This document shows positions 12,746-25,100 of a stretch of 64,000 nt of DNA, piece by piece (positions within the stretch are counted from its first letter, which is position 1; each line of letters begins with the position of its first letter). The DNA is from Archivesica marissinica (Eukaryota; Mollusca; Bivalvia; Venerida; Vesicomyidae): positions 37,955,952-38,019,951 of the forward strand of contig CM026397.1 in assembly GCA_014843695.1 (NCBI GenBank), in the 5' to 3' direction. A program made the translations under genes and the position numbers. Under the pieces are notes generated by a model that saw only the letters and a program-made list of their open reading frames with translations, did no database searches and had not been told where the DNA came from.

Positions 12746-13540
12746 AGACAACTAATCCACACACACAGTTTCCATCTCTGGACAGACAGTGTGGTTAATT
12801 CCAGTTGGTTTCCAGTAATACCACTCCAAGCACATAGTGTCCATCTCAGGACAGATATTGTGGTTGGTTTCCAGTAATACCAATCCAAGCACATAGTGTC
12901 CATCTCAGGACAGATATTGTGGTTGGTTTCCAGTAATACCAATCCAAGCACATAGTGTCCATCTCAGGACAGATATTGTGGTTGGTTTCCAGTAATACCA
13001 ATCCAAGCACATAGTGTCCATCTCAGGACAGATATTGTGGTTGGTTTCCAGTAATACCAATCCAAGCACATAGTGTCCATCTCAGGACAGATATTGTGGT
13101 TGGTTTCCAGTAATACCAATCCAAGCACATAGTGTCCATCTCAGGACAGATATTGTGGTTGGTTTCCAGTAATACCAATCCAAGCACATAGTGTCCATCT
13201 CAGGACAGATATTGTGGTTGGTTTCCAGTAATACCAATCCAAGCACATAGTGTCCATCTCAGGACAGATATTGTGGTTGGTTTCCAGTAATACCAATCCA
13301 AGCACATAGTGTCCATCTCAGGACAGATATTGTGGTTAATCCACTGGACAACAAATCCAAGCAGGTAGCTTCCACAACACACAATCCATCGTGGTTAATT
13401 CTATCCACACACACAGTTTCCATCTCTGGACAGATATTGTGTGCTTAATTCTCTTTAATACAAATCCAAACACACAGCTATCTCTGGAGAGACAATGGGG
13501 TTACTTCTCTGGACTACAAATCCATACATCTAGTTTCCTT
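12746..13540. repeat. ~59-bp minisatellite
   Basis: About nine near-identical 59-bp units (GGTTGGTTTCCAGTAATACC, then AATCCAAGCACATAGTG, TCCATCTCAGGACAGATATTGT) between about 12800 and 13338, with diverged relatives on each side to about 13540. It is the right part of the array interrupted by transposon F. The minus-strand open frames over it are not genes. Confidence 0.93.
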
Positions 13541-13619
13541 CTATAGTGCTAAAGGGCCGTAAAACAAAAATATTATAAATGGATGAAAGATCTATTTGTG
13601 TTACAACTTGCACAATACC

Positions 13620-16600
13620 CAACATAAACTTTATCGGGAACAAAAACCGAACTTACTTCCACATAAACCACATCGTGAACAACAACCAGTCTGAACATAC
13701 TTCCACATAAACCACATCGTGAACAACAACCAGTCTGAACTTACTTCATCCACATCATGAACAACAACCAGTCTGAACTTACTTCATCCACATCATGAAC
13801 AACAACCAGTCTGAACTTACTTCATCCACATCGTGAACAACAACCAGTCTGAACATACTTCATCCACATAAACCACATCGTGAACAACAACCAGTCTGAA
13901 CTTACTTCATCCACATAAACCACATCGTGAACAACAACCAGTCTGAACTTACTTCATCCACATCATGAACAACAACCAGTCTGAACTTACTTCATCCACA
14001 TAAACCACATCGTGAACAACAACCAGTCTGAACTTACTTCATCCACATCATGAACAACAACCAGTCTGAACTTACTTCATCCACATAAACAACATCGTGA
14101 ACAACAACCAGTCTGAACTTACTTCATCCACATCATGACCAACAACCAGTCTGAACTTCCTTCCACATAAACCACATCGTGAACAACAACCAGTCTGAAC
14201 TTACTTCATCCACATCATGAACAACAACCAGTCTGAACTTACTTCATCCACATCATGAACAACAACCAGTCTGAACTTACTTCATCCACATCGTGAACAA
14301 CAACCAGTCTGAACATACTTCATCCACATAAACCACATCGTGAACAACAACCAGTCTGAACTTACTTCATCCACATAAACCACATCGTGAACAACAATCA
14401 GTCTGAACTTACTTTATCCACATTGTGAACAACAACCAGTCTGAACTTACTTCATCCACATAAACCACATCATGAACAACAACCAGTCTGAACTTACTTT
14501 ATCCACATTGTGAACAACAACCAGTCTGAACTTACTTTATCCACATCATGAACAACAACCAGTCTGAACTTATTTCATCCACATCATGAACAACAACCAG
14601 TCTGAACTTACTTCATCCACATCATGAACAACAACCAGTCTGAACTTACTTCATCCACATCGTGAACAACAACCAGTCTGAACTTACTTCATCCACATCA
14701 TGAACAACAACCAGTCTGAACTTACTTCATCCACATCATGAACAACAACCAGTCTGAACTTACTTTATCCACATCATGAACAACAACCAGTCTGAACTTA
14801 CTTCATCCACATAAACCACATTGTGATCAACAACCAGTCTGAACTTACTTCATCCACATAAACCACATCGTGAACAACAACCAGTCTGAACTTACTTCAT
14901 CCACATAAACCACATCGTGAACAACAACCAGTCTGAACTTACTTCATCCACATCATGAACAACAACCAGTCTGAACTTACTTCATCCACATAAACCACAT
15001 CGTGAACAACAACCAGTCTGAACTTACTTTATCCACATCGTGAACAACAACCAGTCTGAACTTACTTCATCTACATAAACCACATCGTGAACAACAACCA
15101 GTCTGAACTTACTTCATCCACATAAACCACATCGTGAACAACAACCAGTCTGAACTTACTTCATCCACATCATGAACAACAACCAGTCTGAACTTACTTC
15201 ATCCACATAAACCACATCGTGAACAACAACCAGTCTGAACTTACTTCATCCACATCGTGAACAACAACCAGTCTGAACTTACTTCATCTACATAAACCAC
15301 ATCGTGAACAACAACCAGTCTGAACTTACTTCATCCACATAAACCACATCGTGAACAACAACCAGTCTGAACTTACTTCATCCACATCATGAACAACAAC
15401 CAGTCTGAACTTACTTCATCCACATAAACCACATTGTGAACAACAACCAGTCTGAACTTACATCATCCACACCATGAACAACAACCAGTCTGAACTTACT
15501 TAATCCACATAAACAACATTGTGATCAACAACCAGTCTGAACTTACTTCATCCACACCATGAACAACAACCAGTCTGAACTTACTTAATCCACATAAACA
15601 ACATTGTGATCAACAACCAGTCTGAACTTACATCATCCACACCATGAACAACAACCAGTCTGAACTTACTTCATCCACATCATGAACAACAACCAGTCTG
15701 AACTTACTTAATCCACATAAACAACATTGTGATCAACAACCAGTCTGAACTTACTTCATCCACACCATGAACAACAACCAGTCTGAACTTACTTCATCCA
15801 CATCATGAACAACAACCAGTCTGAACTTACTTCATCCACATCATGAACAACAACCAGTCTGAACTTACTTCATCCACATCGTGAACAACAACCAGTCTGA
15901 ACTTACTTCATCCACATCATGAACAACAACCAGTCTGAACTTACTTCATCCACATCATGAACAACAACCAGTCTGAACTTACTTCATCCACATCGTGAAC
16001 AACAACCAGTCTGAACTTACTTCATCCACATCATGAACAACAACCAGTCTGAACTTACTTCATCCACATCATGAACAACAACCAGTCTGAACTTACTTTA
16101 TCCACATCATGAACAACAACCAGTCTGAACTTACTTCATCCACATAAACCACATTGTGATCAACAACCAGTCTGAACTTACTTCATCCACATAAACCACA
16201 TCGTGAACAACAACCAGTCTGAACTTACTTTATCCACATCGTGAACAACAACCAGTCTGAACTTACTTCATCTACATAAACCACATCGTGAACAACAACC
16301 AGTCTGAACTTACTTCATCCACATAAACCACATCGTGAACAACAACCAGTCTGAACTTACTTCATCCACATCATGAACAACAACCAGTCTGAACTTACTT
16401 CATCCACATAAACCACATCGTGAACAACAACCAGTCTGAACTTACTTCATCCACATCATGAACAACAACCAGTCTGAACTTACTTCATCCACATCGTGAA
16501 CAACAACCAGTCTGAACTTACTTCATCCACATAAACCACATTGTGAACAACAACCAGTCCGAACTTACTTCATCCACATCATGAACAACAACCAGTCTGA

Positions 16601-19026
16601 ACTTACTTCATCCACATAAACCACATCGTGAACAACAACCAGTCTGAACTTACTTCATCCACATCATGAACAACAAACAGTCTGAACTTACTTCATCCAC
16701 ATAAACCACATCGTGAACAACAACCAGTCTGAACTTACTTCATCCACATCATGAACAACAACCAGTCTGAACTTACTTCATCCACATAAACCACATCGTG
16801 AACAACAACCAGTCTGAACTTACTTCATCCACATAAACCACATCGTGAACAACAACCAGTCTGAACTTACTTCATCCACATCGTGAACAACAACCAGTCT
16901 GAACTTACTAGATCCACATCATGAACAACAACTAGTCTGAACTTACTTCATCCACATCATGAACAACAACCAGTCTGAACTGAATTCATCCACATAAACC
17001 ACATCGTGAACAACAACCAGTCTGAACTTATTTCATCCACATCATGAACAACAACCAGTCTGAACTTACTTCATCCACATCGTGAACAACAACCAGTCTG
17101 AACTTACTTCATCCACATAAACCACATCGTTATGTTATGTTATATTTCGGGTTTTACGCCTGCATCAGCACCATTTTGGGCTATATCGCCGGCGGGCAGT
17201 TTACTTAACAACACCTTTCCTGGTCAGGCTCCAGCGGTTAACCAGTACTTGGGTGCACCAACCTCCGTAAGAAACTGCCAACTTTTTCATATAAATGAGA
17301 CACGGCCTGAGCGGGGCTCGAACCCGTGAACATCAGTGATGATAGGTTACAGTGGTATACAAGTCAGCGACCTTAACCACTCGACCACGGAGGCGGACTA
17401 AAAACCACATTGTGAACAACAACCAGTCCAAACTTACTTCATCCACATCGTGAACAACAACCAGTCTGAACTTACTTCATCCACATAAACCACATCATGA
17501 ACAACAACCAGTCTGAATTTACTTCATCCACATAAACCACATCGTGAACAACAACCAGTCTGAACTTACTTCATCCACATTGTGAACAACAACCAGTCTG
17601 AACTTACTTCATCCACATAAACAACATCATGAACAACAACCAGTCTAAACTTACTTCATCCACATCGTGAACAACAACAAGTCTGAACTTACTTCATCCA
17701 CATCATGAACAACAACCAGTCTAAACTTACTTCATCCACATCATGAACAACAACCAGTCTGAACTTACTTCATCCACATCATGAACAACAACCAGTCTGA
17801 ACTTACTTCATCCACATAAACCACATTGTGATCAACAACCAGTCTGAACTTACTTCAGCCACATTGTGAACAACAACCAGTCTAAACTTACTTCATCCAC
17901 ATCATGAACAACAACCAGTCTGAACTTACTTCATCCACATCATGAACAACAACCAGTCTGAACTTACTTCATCCACATAAACCACATCGTGACCAACAAC
18001 CAGTCTGAACTTACTTCATCCACATAAACCACATCGTGACCAACAACCAGTCTGAACTTACTTCATCCACATTGTGAACAACAACCAGTCTGAACTTACT
18101 TCATCCACATCATGAACAACAACCAGTCTGAACTTACTTCATCCACATCGTGAACAACAACTAGTCTGAACTTACTTCATCCACATCGTGAACAACAACC
18201 AGTCTGAACTTACTTCATCCACATTGTGAACAACAACCAGTCTGAACTTACTTCATCCACATTGTGAACAACAACCAGTCTGAACTTACTTCATCCACAT
18301 CGTGAACAACAACCAGTCTGAACTTACTTCATCCACATCATGAACAACAACCAGTCTGAACTTACTTCATCCACATCATGAACAACAACCAGTCTGAACT
18401 TACTTCATCCACATCATGAACAACAACCAGTCTGAACTTACTTCATCCACATCATGAACAACAACCAGTCTGAACTTACTTCATCCACATCGTGAACAAC
18501 AACCAGTCTGAACCTACTTCATCCACATCATGAACAACAACCAGTCTGAACTTACTTCATCCACATCATGAACAACAACCAGTCTGAACTTACTTCATCC
18601 ACATCGTGAACAACAACCAGTCTGAACCTACTTCATCCACATTGTGAACAACAACCAGTCTGAACTTACTTCATCCACATTGTGAACAACAACCAGTCTG
18701 AACTTACTTCATCCACATTGTGAACAACAACCAGTCTGAACTTACTTCATCCACATCGTGAACAACAACCAGTCTGAACCTACTTCATCCACATTGTGAA
18801 CAACAACCAGTCTGAACTTACTTCATCCACATTGTGAACAACAACCAGTCTGAACTTACTTCATCCACATTGTGAACAACAACCAGTCTGAACTTACTTC
18901 ATCCACATTGTGAACAACAACCTGTCTGAACTTACTTCATCCACATCGTGAACAACAACCAGTCTGAACTTACTTCATCCACATAAACAACATCGTGAAC
19001 AACAACCTGTCTGAACTTACTTCATC
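13620..19026 (-). repeat. 38/47-bp minisatellite carrying splice-donor motifs
   Basis: On the order of 125 units. In AGBL4 sense (minus strand) the short unit reads GATGAAGTAAGTTCAGAC, then TGGTTGTTGTTCATGATGTG; the 47-bp form adds nine bases (on the plus strand TAAACCACA). Almost every unit keeps GATGAA|GTAAGT; a minority have GTATGT or GTAGGT. The last unit is joined directly to AGBL4 exon 8, whose 3' end and donor are the same 18 bases. A SINE D copy interrupts it at 17131-17401. Confidence 0.97.
17131..17401 (-). repeat. SINE family D copy inserted in the array
   Basis: Full-length family D element (tRNA-like head on the minus strand at its right end). Target duplications are AAACCACATCGT at 17119-17130 and AAACCACATTGT at 17402-17413, both pieces of the host array unit. 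The insertion is therefore younger than the local array. Confidence 0.93.
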
Positions 19027-19132
19027 TCTATCGTATTCCATGAGGAGGTTCTTTGTAGCATAGAGTGTCGGGTGAGCCCACGGGGATGGTTCCTGCCAGT
19101 GACGGTTTAAATCAAACCCCATCAGAGAACAT
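19021..19132 (-). CDS. AGBL4: AGBL4 exon 8 (DLNRHW exon)
   Basis: Acceptor GTTACAG|A, donor GATGAA|GTAAGT. Encodes [31 protein letters not shown] and EYDRDE. Asn-Arg in DLNR is the substrate-carboxylate binding pair in M14 enzymes (family knowledge). 112 nt, ends in phase 0. The donor and last six exon bases are identical to the unit of the adjoining 5.4-kb minisatellite. No later exon (HAHS region) was found to the left. Confidence 0.95.
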
Positions 19133-22100
19133 CTGTAACAAATTGAATCATTAAACGTGTTAGTACGAAGTATCAAAAATCTAGTATTAACATTATCTAT
19201 CTATCTTCCTTTAATGTCGAACCCCTCGCGGGGATGTAGACATGTTCAATGTATTATATTTGTGATATTTACATTATTGAACCATTGAGCAAAAACACAT
19301 TCAATTTTACTGTTCGGTGACACTGTGATCTCTACCTTTAAAGCGACACTACATCGATGAAAACACAAATTTCTACAGAATGTATTTTCTGAGCATTTCA
19401 ACTAATAAACAAACGTAGTATACGTGGTTTGTTGACATAACATAAATAATGTAAATAGGGACGACTTCCTAGCGTAAAACAACTCGTGTATCATGAATAA
19501 CACGATTCATGGAACAGATTTGCCGTTATATCTCACATTTGTGCCTATATATATTTATTTGTAGACTAGTCTTAGTTAAATTATCCCTAAAATGACATTA
19601 CCTCTCGCTTAGTATTGACTCTGATGACCGTTGATTCAATGTTAGTGTTCAAATGTATTCGGAAAAATGTGTAGTAGAAATGCATTTATACGTGAAAAAA
19701 TGCATTTTATATGATTTTTACGATATATTGTCGCTTTAACCGATTGACTCCACATTCAATAGAGGTCTTCCATAGGTTATCACCAACCTTTCTGTCCAGA
19801 TTGACAAATGTACGTGCCACTGTTCAGAAGTGTTTTCTTATAAAGGTCAGTGATAATGATGTTTATCATTAACCCATGTATCACCACAAACCTTCCTAAC
19901 AAGCAAGGTAATTAAACCGTTCATTAGTATGTTAGCGAAAAAGGTTTTAATTTTTAAAGCCCCATAAATGCATTAACTTAGAATGTGCTGCACACCGAGA
20001 TATTGTAATGATCGGATGATTAAATATTGTGATTATTGTCTTATATTTTCATTTTTCAATAATAAATTATTCCGGTATAAAGTAAAATTTGGAAAATATG
20101 AACACAAACGATCTGCTTTGTTGAAATTACCATTTGTAAATTACCTCCCTTTGTGGATATTTTTTAGCAAAATCATAAATATCTCTGTAAATGGTGGTTT
20201 ACTAAAGTTAACACTAGGATAAATTTGCATATGTGTTATTTTTCCATCTGAAAAAATTGGGGATTTTAAAGGTCACGGTAACCACGGTTTCTAATCCACT
20301 TACTACCAAAATTATAGGGTCTTCTACTTGTCATATCAACCTCCTCCATACCAAGTTTGATGAACATGGGCTAAACAGTTCGGAAGTTATTGAAGATGTA
20401 AGTTCTGGTAAATTAAAGGTCAGCGTGACCTTGAACTTCAATGTATTGACACCAAACACAATAGTGATTTAACTACAGGTCACAAGCAACCTCCCTACCA
20501 AGATTGGTGGCTAACACGTTGGACTGGTAATCCAGGGATCGCAGGTTCAATCCCCCGTCTGACCCTAATAAAATTAACAGTCAGATGGTACTTTAAACTG
20601 AGGTCTCATGTCGGTGCTTTACACTGTGCACGTAAAAGAACCAGAGGAGACTCTGGAATGGTTCTATGTCTGTATCATTGCACTATCCTCTAAAACGACT
20701 AATCTCTTCAGGAGGCGTCGCTCATATGGGCAAACGGTAGCGACGATATTTCGGGGGGGGTTTACGCCTGCATCAGCACCATTTCGGGCTATATCGCCGG
20801 CAGGCAGTTTACTTAACAACACCTTTCCTGGGCAGGCTCCAGCGGTTAACCAGTACTTGGGTGCACCAACCTCCGTAAGAAACTGCCAACTTGTTCATAT
20901 AAATGAGACGCGGCCTGAGCGTGGCTCGAACCCGTGACCATCAGTGATGATAGGTTACAGTGGTATACAAGTCGGCGACCTTAACCACTCGACCACAGAG
21001 GCGGGGGTAGCGACGATAAATAAACGTAAAACACACAAGATTGATAAAGGTAGGACACACCAGACTGAAGTGATTGAGCAGATAAGTTCTTGCCTGACAT
21101 GTATACAGCTACATACACCCGCTTCTCTGAGGTGGGGAAGGGAAGCCTGAGAGGGCACAGTAAAACATTGCATATGAAAATAGGTGGCATGGATACTCTC
21201 AATTGAGTAATTCGCAAAGAGACATTTATTTCATAATATGTTAAAATACAACCCCCTTGAAATCATCTAAGTACAATAGCGTAATTTGATCAACACCCTG
21301 AACAATGACACAGCATGTTCATCACAATGCTGTATTGGGTTTTATTGAGCACGTTCAGTTAACATGTCAAGCTTTAACGTGACAGAGAGTGACATCCATG
21401 CTTCCTTGAGACACTGATGCAATTATCCAAGAAGTCACATTAAGTTGATTTAGGTTTAGATCTAAATGCATCACTTTAATCTCAACAATAATTATATTAA
21501 GATTTTAAGCAATTTTCATCAAATAATGAATGCTGCTCTGAATACATTTTTATTTAGTTTTACCTTAACCCTTTAAACACCACAGACCTCTAAATAGGTT
21601 TACAAAAAGTGTAGATCCAGATGAGCCGGCTCGTGACGAGCCGTCTCATCAGGATCTGCACTTTTTGAAAGTAATATTACTATTTTTAGACAAAATTACC
21701 CATTTTGATAAATGAACTGCTCCAAATGTTATGTTCTTATTAATATATTGGTCTAAAAATATCATAGACCAGTCCATGTCAGTTACTTGGTGTTGAATGG
21801 GTTAATTAAAAATAATATATGAATTTTTATGTTTTTAATATTTGCTGAAGAATGATACCGTACATACTCGACTATAAGACGATCTCGACTATAAGACGAT
21901 CTCGACTATAAGACGACCCGCCAACTTTGGTCTTAAATCAGTTGTATTTTGCATAGACCTGTGTATAAGACGGGTTGAGAAAATGGAAACCACTGAGAAG
22001 TAAAAATAAACAAATTGTTCTGTAAAAGCACTGATGCACAACAATAAATTCAGTTTACAGATAGAGCTGTGAACGTCTACGTTTTTGTTACACCCTTTCA

Positions 22101-25100
22101 GTTATTTCTCAAAGGTCATCAATTATTGAGTTGGAAGAAACTGATTTTTTAAATTTTTATCGCTCGCTTATAAGATGGGAATCAACTTTGAGACAATAAT
22201 CTGGAAAATCCTGCCTTATAGGTGAGTAAGTACGGTAATTATTATCCGAAACGTTGAAAAATTGAAATACAGACAGTCTATTTTCGTTATCTTAAAGTCG
22301 GTTAAATTCACAGGTTGTGTCAAAGTCGGTTATGTTAAATTCACTGATTGTGTTAAATTCACCGGTTGTGTCAAAGTCGGATCAATGACCCATTTCAAAT
22401 ACTATTATTTTGTATATAACTAATTGACTTTGTCTATGTCTAATTTCGTAAAGTCAAACTTTTGGGTTAATTTGAAACTCTTTCTTTCAGGGTAAATGTG
22501 GAGTATTTCGCACTCGTTATATCAAAGTGCCAGTTTTTCGCTGAAGTGAGACATTCATTCAGCAAATTTACCTGATCAAAGATGTACCGCCATGTCTGTG
22601 CAAACAATCGATGAAGATAGTTGAGTACTTAGAATGTGTTCACTGCTTGTTAAATGTTATTTACATGTATGTGATGTATTTATTAAAAATTAAATACGAT
22701 ATTACGGTGTTTTTGTCCTTTATACCCATGTCACGGTTATAAGACAATGACAATTTGGAAAATAATTTATTATGGGACAAGTGGAAAGCTTGCGATCGAC
22801 GAGAAACGTCATCTTGCGAAAAATGGTCAAACTACGGCTGTGTCGATTGCAATTCAACATACCGGATGTATATGTAGATTGTAATTTGGTTTCGTGTTGG
22901 TGATGCCTTTTCGATATTACTATAACGAGATAACATACCTGTAGTTTCCGAGATACACTCCATCTGGATTCAGCATAGGTACAACTTTAAAAACAATGTG
23001 TTCCCGCAACGTCTTTGCAACCGGATGGTTGCTGATGAGGAAATCCATAAACCCTGCAACATTCACAAAATTGCTCTTAAGGTAGTTGGCACCACCTCCT
23101 CTGTCCCCCCACAGAACGTGTAGTCTGATCAGGCTCTATGCTGCTTGCTATTCGGATAGTGGAGCTAAAACACTTGGCTGAATAGCAAACCACATAGATC
23201 CTGATCAGATGTGGTGCTACACCGCGGCTGATCTGGATCTATGTTGTTTACAAATGTGATTTTATTTACTCAGCAAGCAAAGGGTTAAAATGAGCTATTT
23301 TTCCAAAAAATACAAAACAAATCCCCCTTTTAGAATTGTGAAATAGTTCATGCCAATATGCCACCAATGAGCTGACCCTAACTGTAGGGTAACGGTATGG
23401 ATAACAGCTGTATGACATGCATAGAGAGAACTATTTTTGGTTCCTACGTTATCAATTCACTTTACTTTTTTGGCAGTACGAATAACACTACACACATACA
23501 CATGGTGCACAATACTTATGTTATATGTTATATTTCGGGTTTTACGCCTGCATCAGCACTATTTTGGGCTATATCGCCGGCGGGCAGTTTACCTAACAAC
23601 ACCTTTCCTGGGCAGGCTCCAGTGGTTAACCAGACTTACATCCACACAGCTTTGCTTAAATTTACTTAAACTTGACCAGGAAATCATTGTGGCAGGGTGG
23701 CAGGGGGAGGGGCGAATACCATTACATAACAGGGTGCCGATTAGCGCAGTGGTTAGTGCGCTCGCTTCTCACCAATGCAACCTGGGTTCAATCCTCGGAC
23801 CGGGAAGTATGTGAGATGGTACGGTGGTTGCCAGATCGGACAGGTGGGTTTTCTCCGGGTACTCCGGTTTCCTCCAACACGAATGACCACATTTACGCTT
23901 TCATCCTCGCCAACGAGAGCGATTAATATAAGTTGTTAAAACTTACTTCGCAATCGTTGTAAAATAAATAAAGTTTAAACTAAACAGGGTGCTCCACATA
24001 AGATATTAATAGATACAGGGAAAGCTTGTACACATAAAATACACGAAAAAGAACATAAAACTTAGAAATCAATTATCCAAATCTTCAATACCAGAAAATA
24101 ATTTATTTGAGCTCGATTGCGAAACAAGTTCTTACAACCTTAGTTACATCGCTCGAGAGAGTTGAGACCTCATTCCTGATGGAATCCAGCACAATGAGGG
24201 AGAGAGAGAAGAGGCAATGTGCAATTTAAGTTCCTAGCTTAATCGCACAATCGTCACGGCTACAGCTGGGCGCGAACTCCGGACCTTTCACAAAATGAAG
24301 CGAATACGCTATCATGACTTTCACAAACTTCTGTTTTTCAGGAAAGTACAGAATACAAGTCATTTAGATTCAATACAATATATTGGAATTGGGGGAACAA
24401 ACAAGGAAGTATTTTAAAAGTACGGTGAAAGCTTTGATTGACATGGCAGCCATGCATGGATTAAGCTTCATTTATTTTCTTGGAACCTGTCACTGGTAAT
24501 GGTGAAATACAATCAAAGTTATTGAATTTTTTATGAAGTCTAAAATTGAATTAAATGTAGCATACTCTGTAAATGAATGCCTCCTGCAATGTGAATGCAC
24601 AAGAATGCTTACAATGTTTCGTAGTGTTGTGTGTGTGGAGTGTGTTTTACGTTTATCTATAGTCGCTACCGGTTGCCCATATGAGCGACGCCTCCTGAAG
24701 AGATTAGTCATTTTAGATTTTTGGAGGATAGTGCATGATACAGACAGAGACCCATTCCAAAGTCTCCTCTGGTTCTTTTACGTGCACGGTGTAAAGCACC
24801 GACACGAGACCTCGGTTTAACGTCCCATCTGAGAGACTGTTAATTTTATTAGGGTCAGACAGGGGATCGAACTTGCGATCCCTGGATTACCAGTTCAGCG
24901 TGTTAACTACTGGACTACAGATCCGTCTGTCGTAGTGTTGAAAGAAAATGAGCCGTTGCTCAACTACACATATATGATCTTACATGATTTCATACCATAT
25001 TTTATGAAACACCTTTTTATCACATTACATATAGCGCTTGTTTTAATGGCTGTCCGATTAGCGCAGTGGTTAGCACGCTCGCTTCTCAACAATGCAACCC

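Noticed and set aside
13620..19026. CRISPR-like appearance of regularly spaced repeats
   Set aside because: Units are contiguous without unique spacers, and the DNA is eukaryotic.
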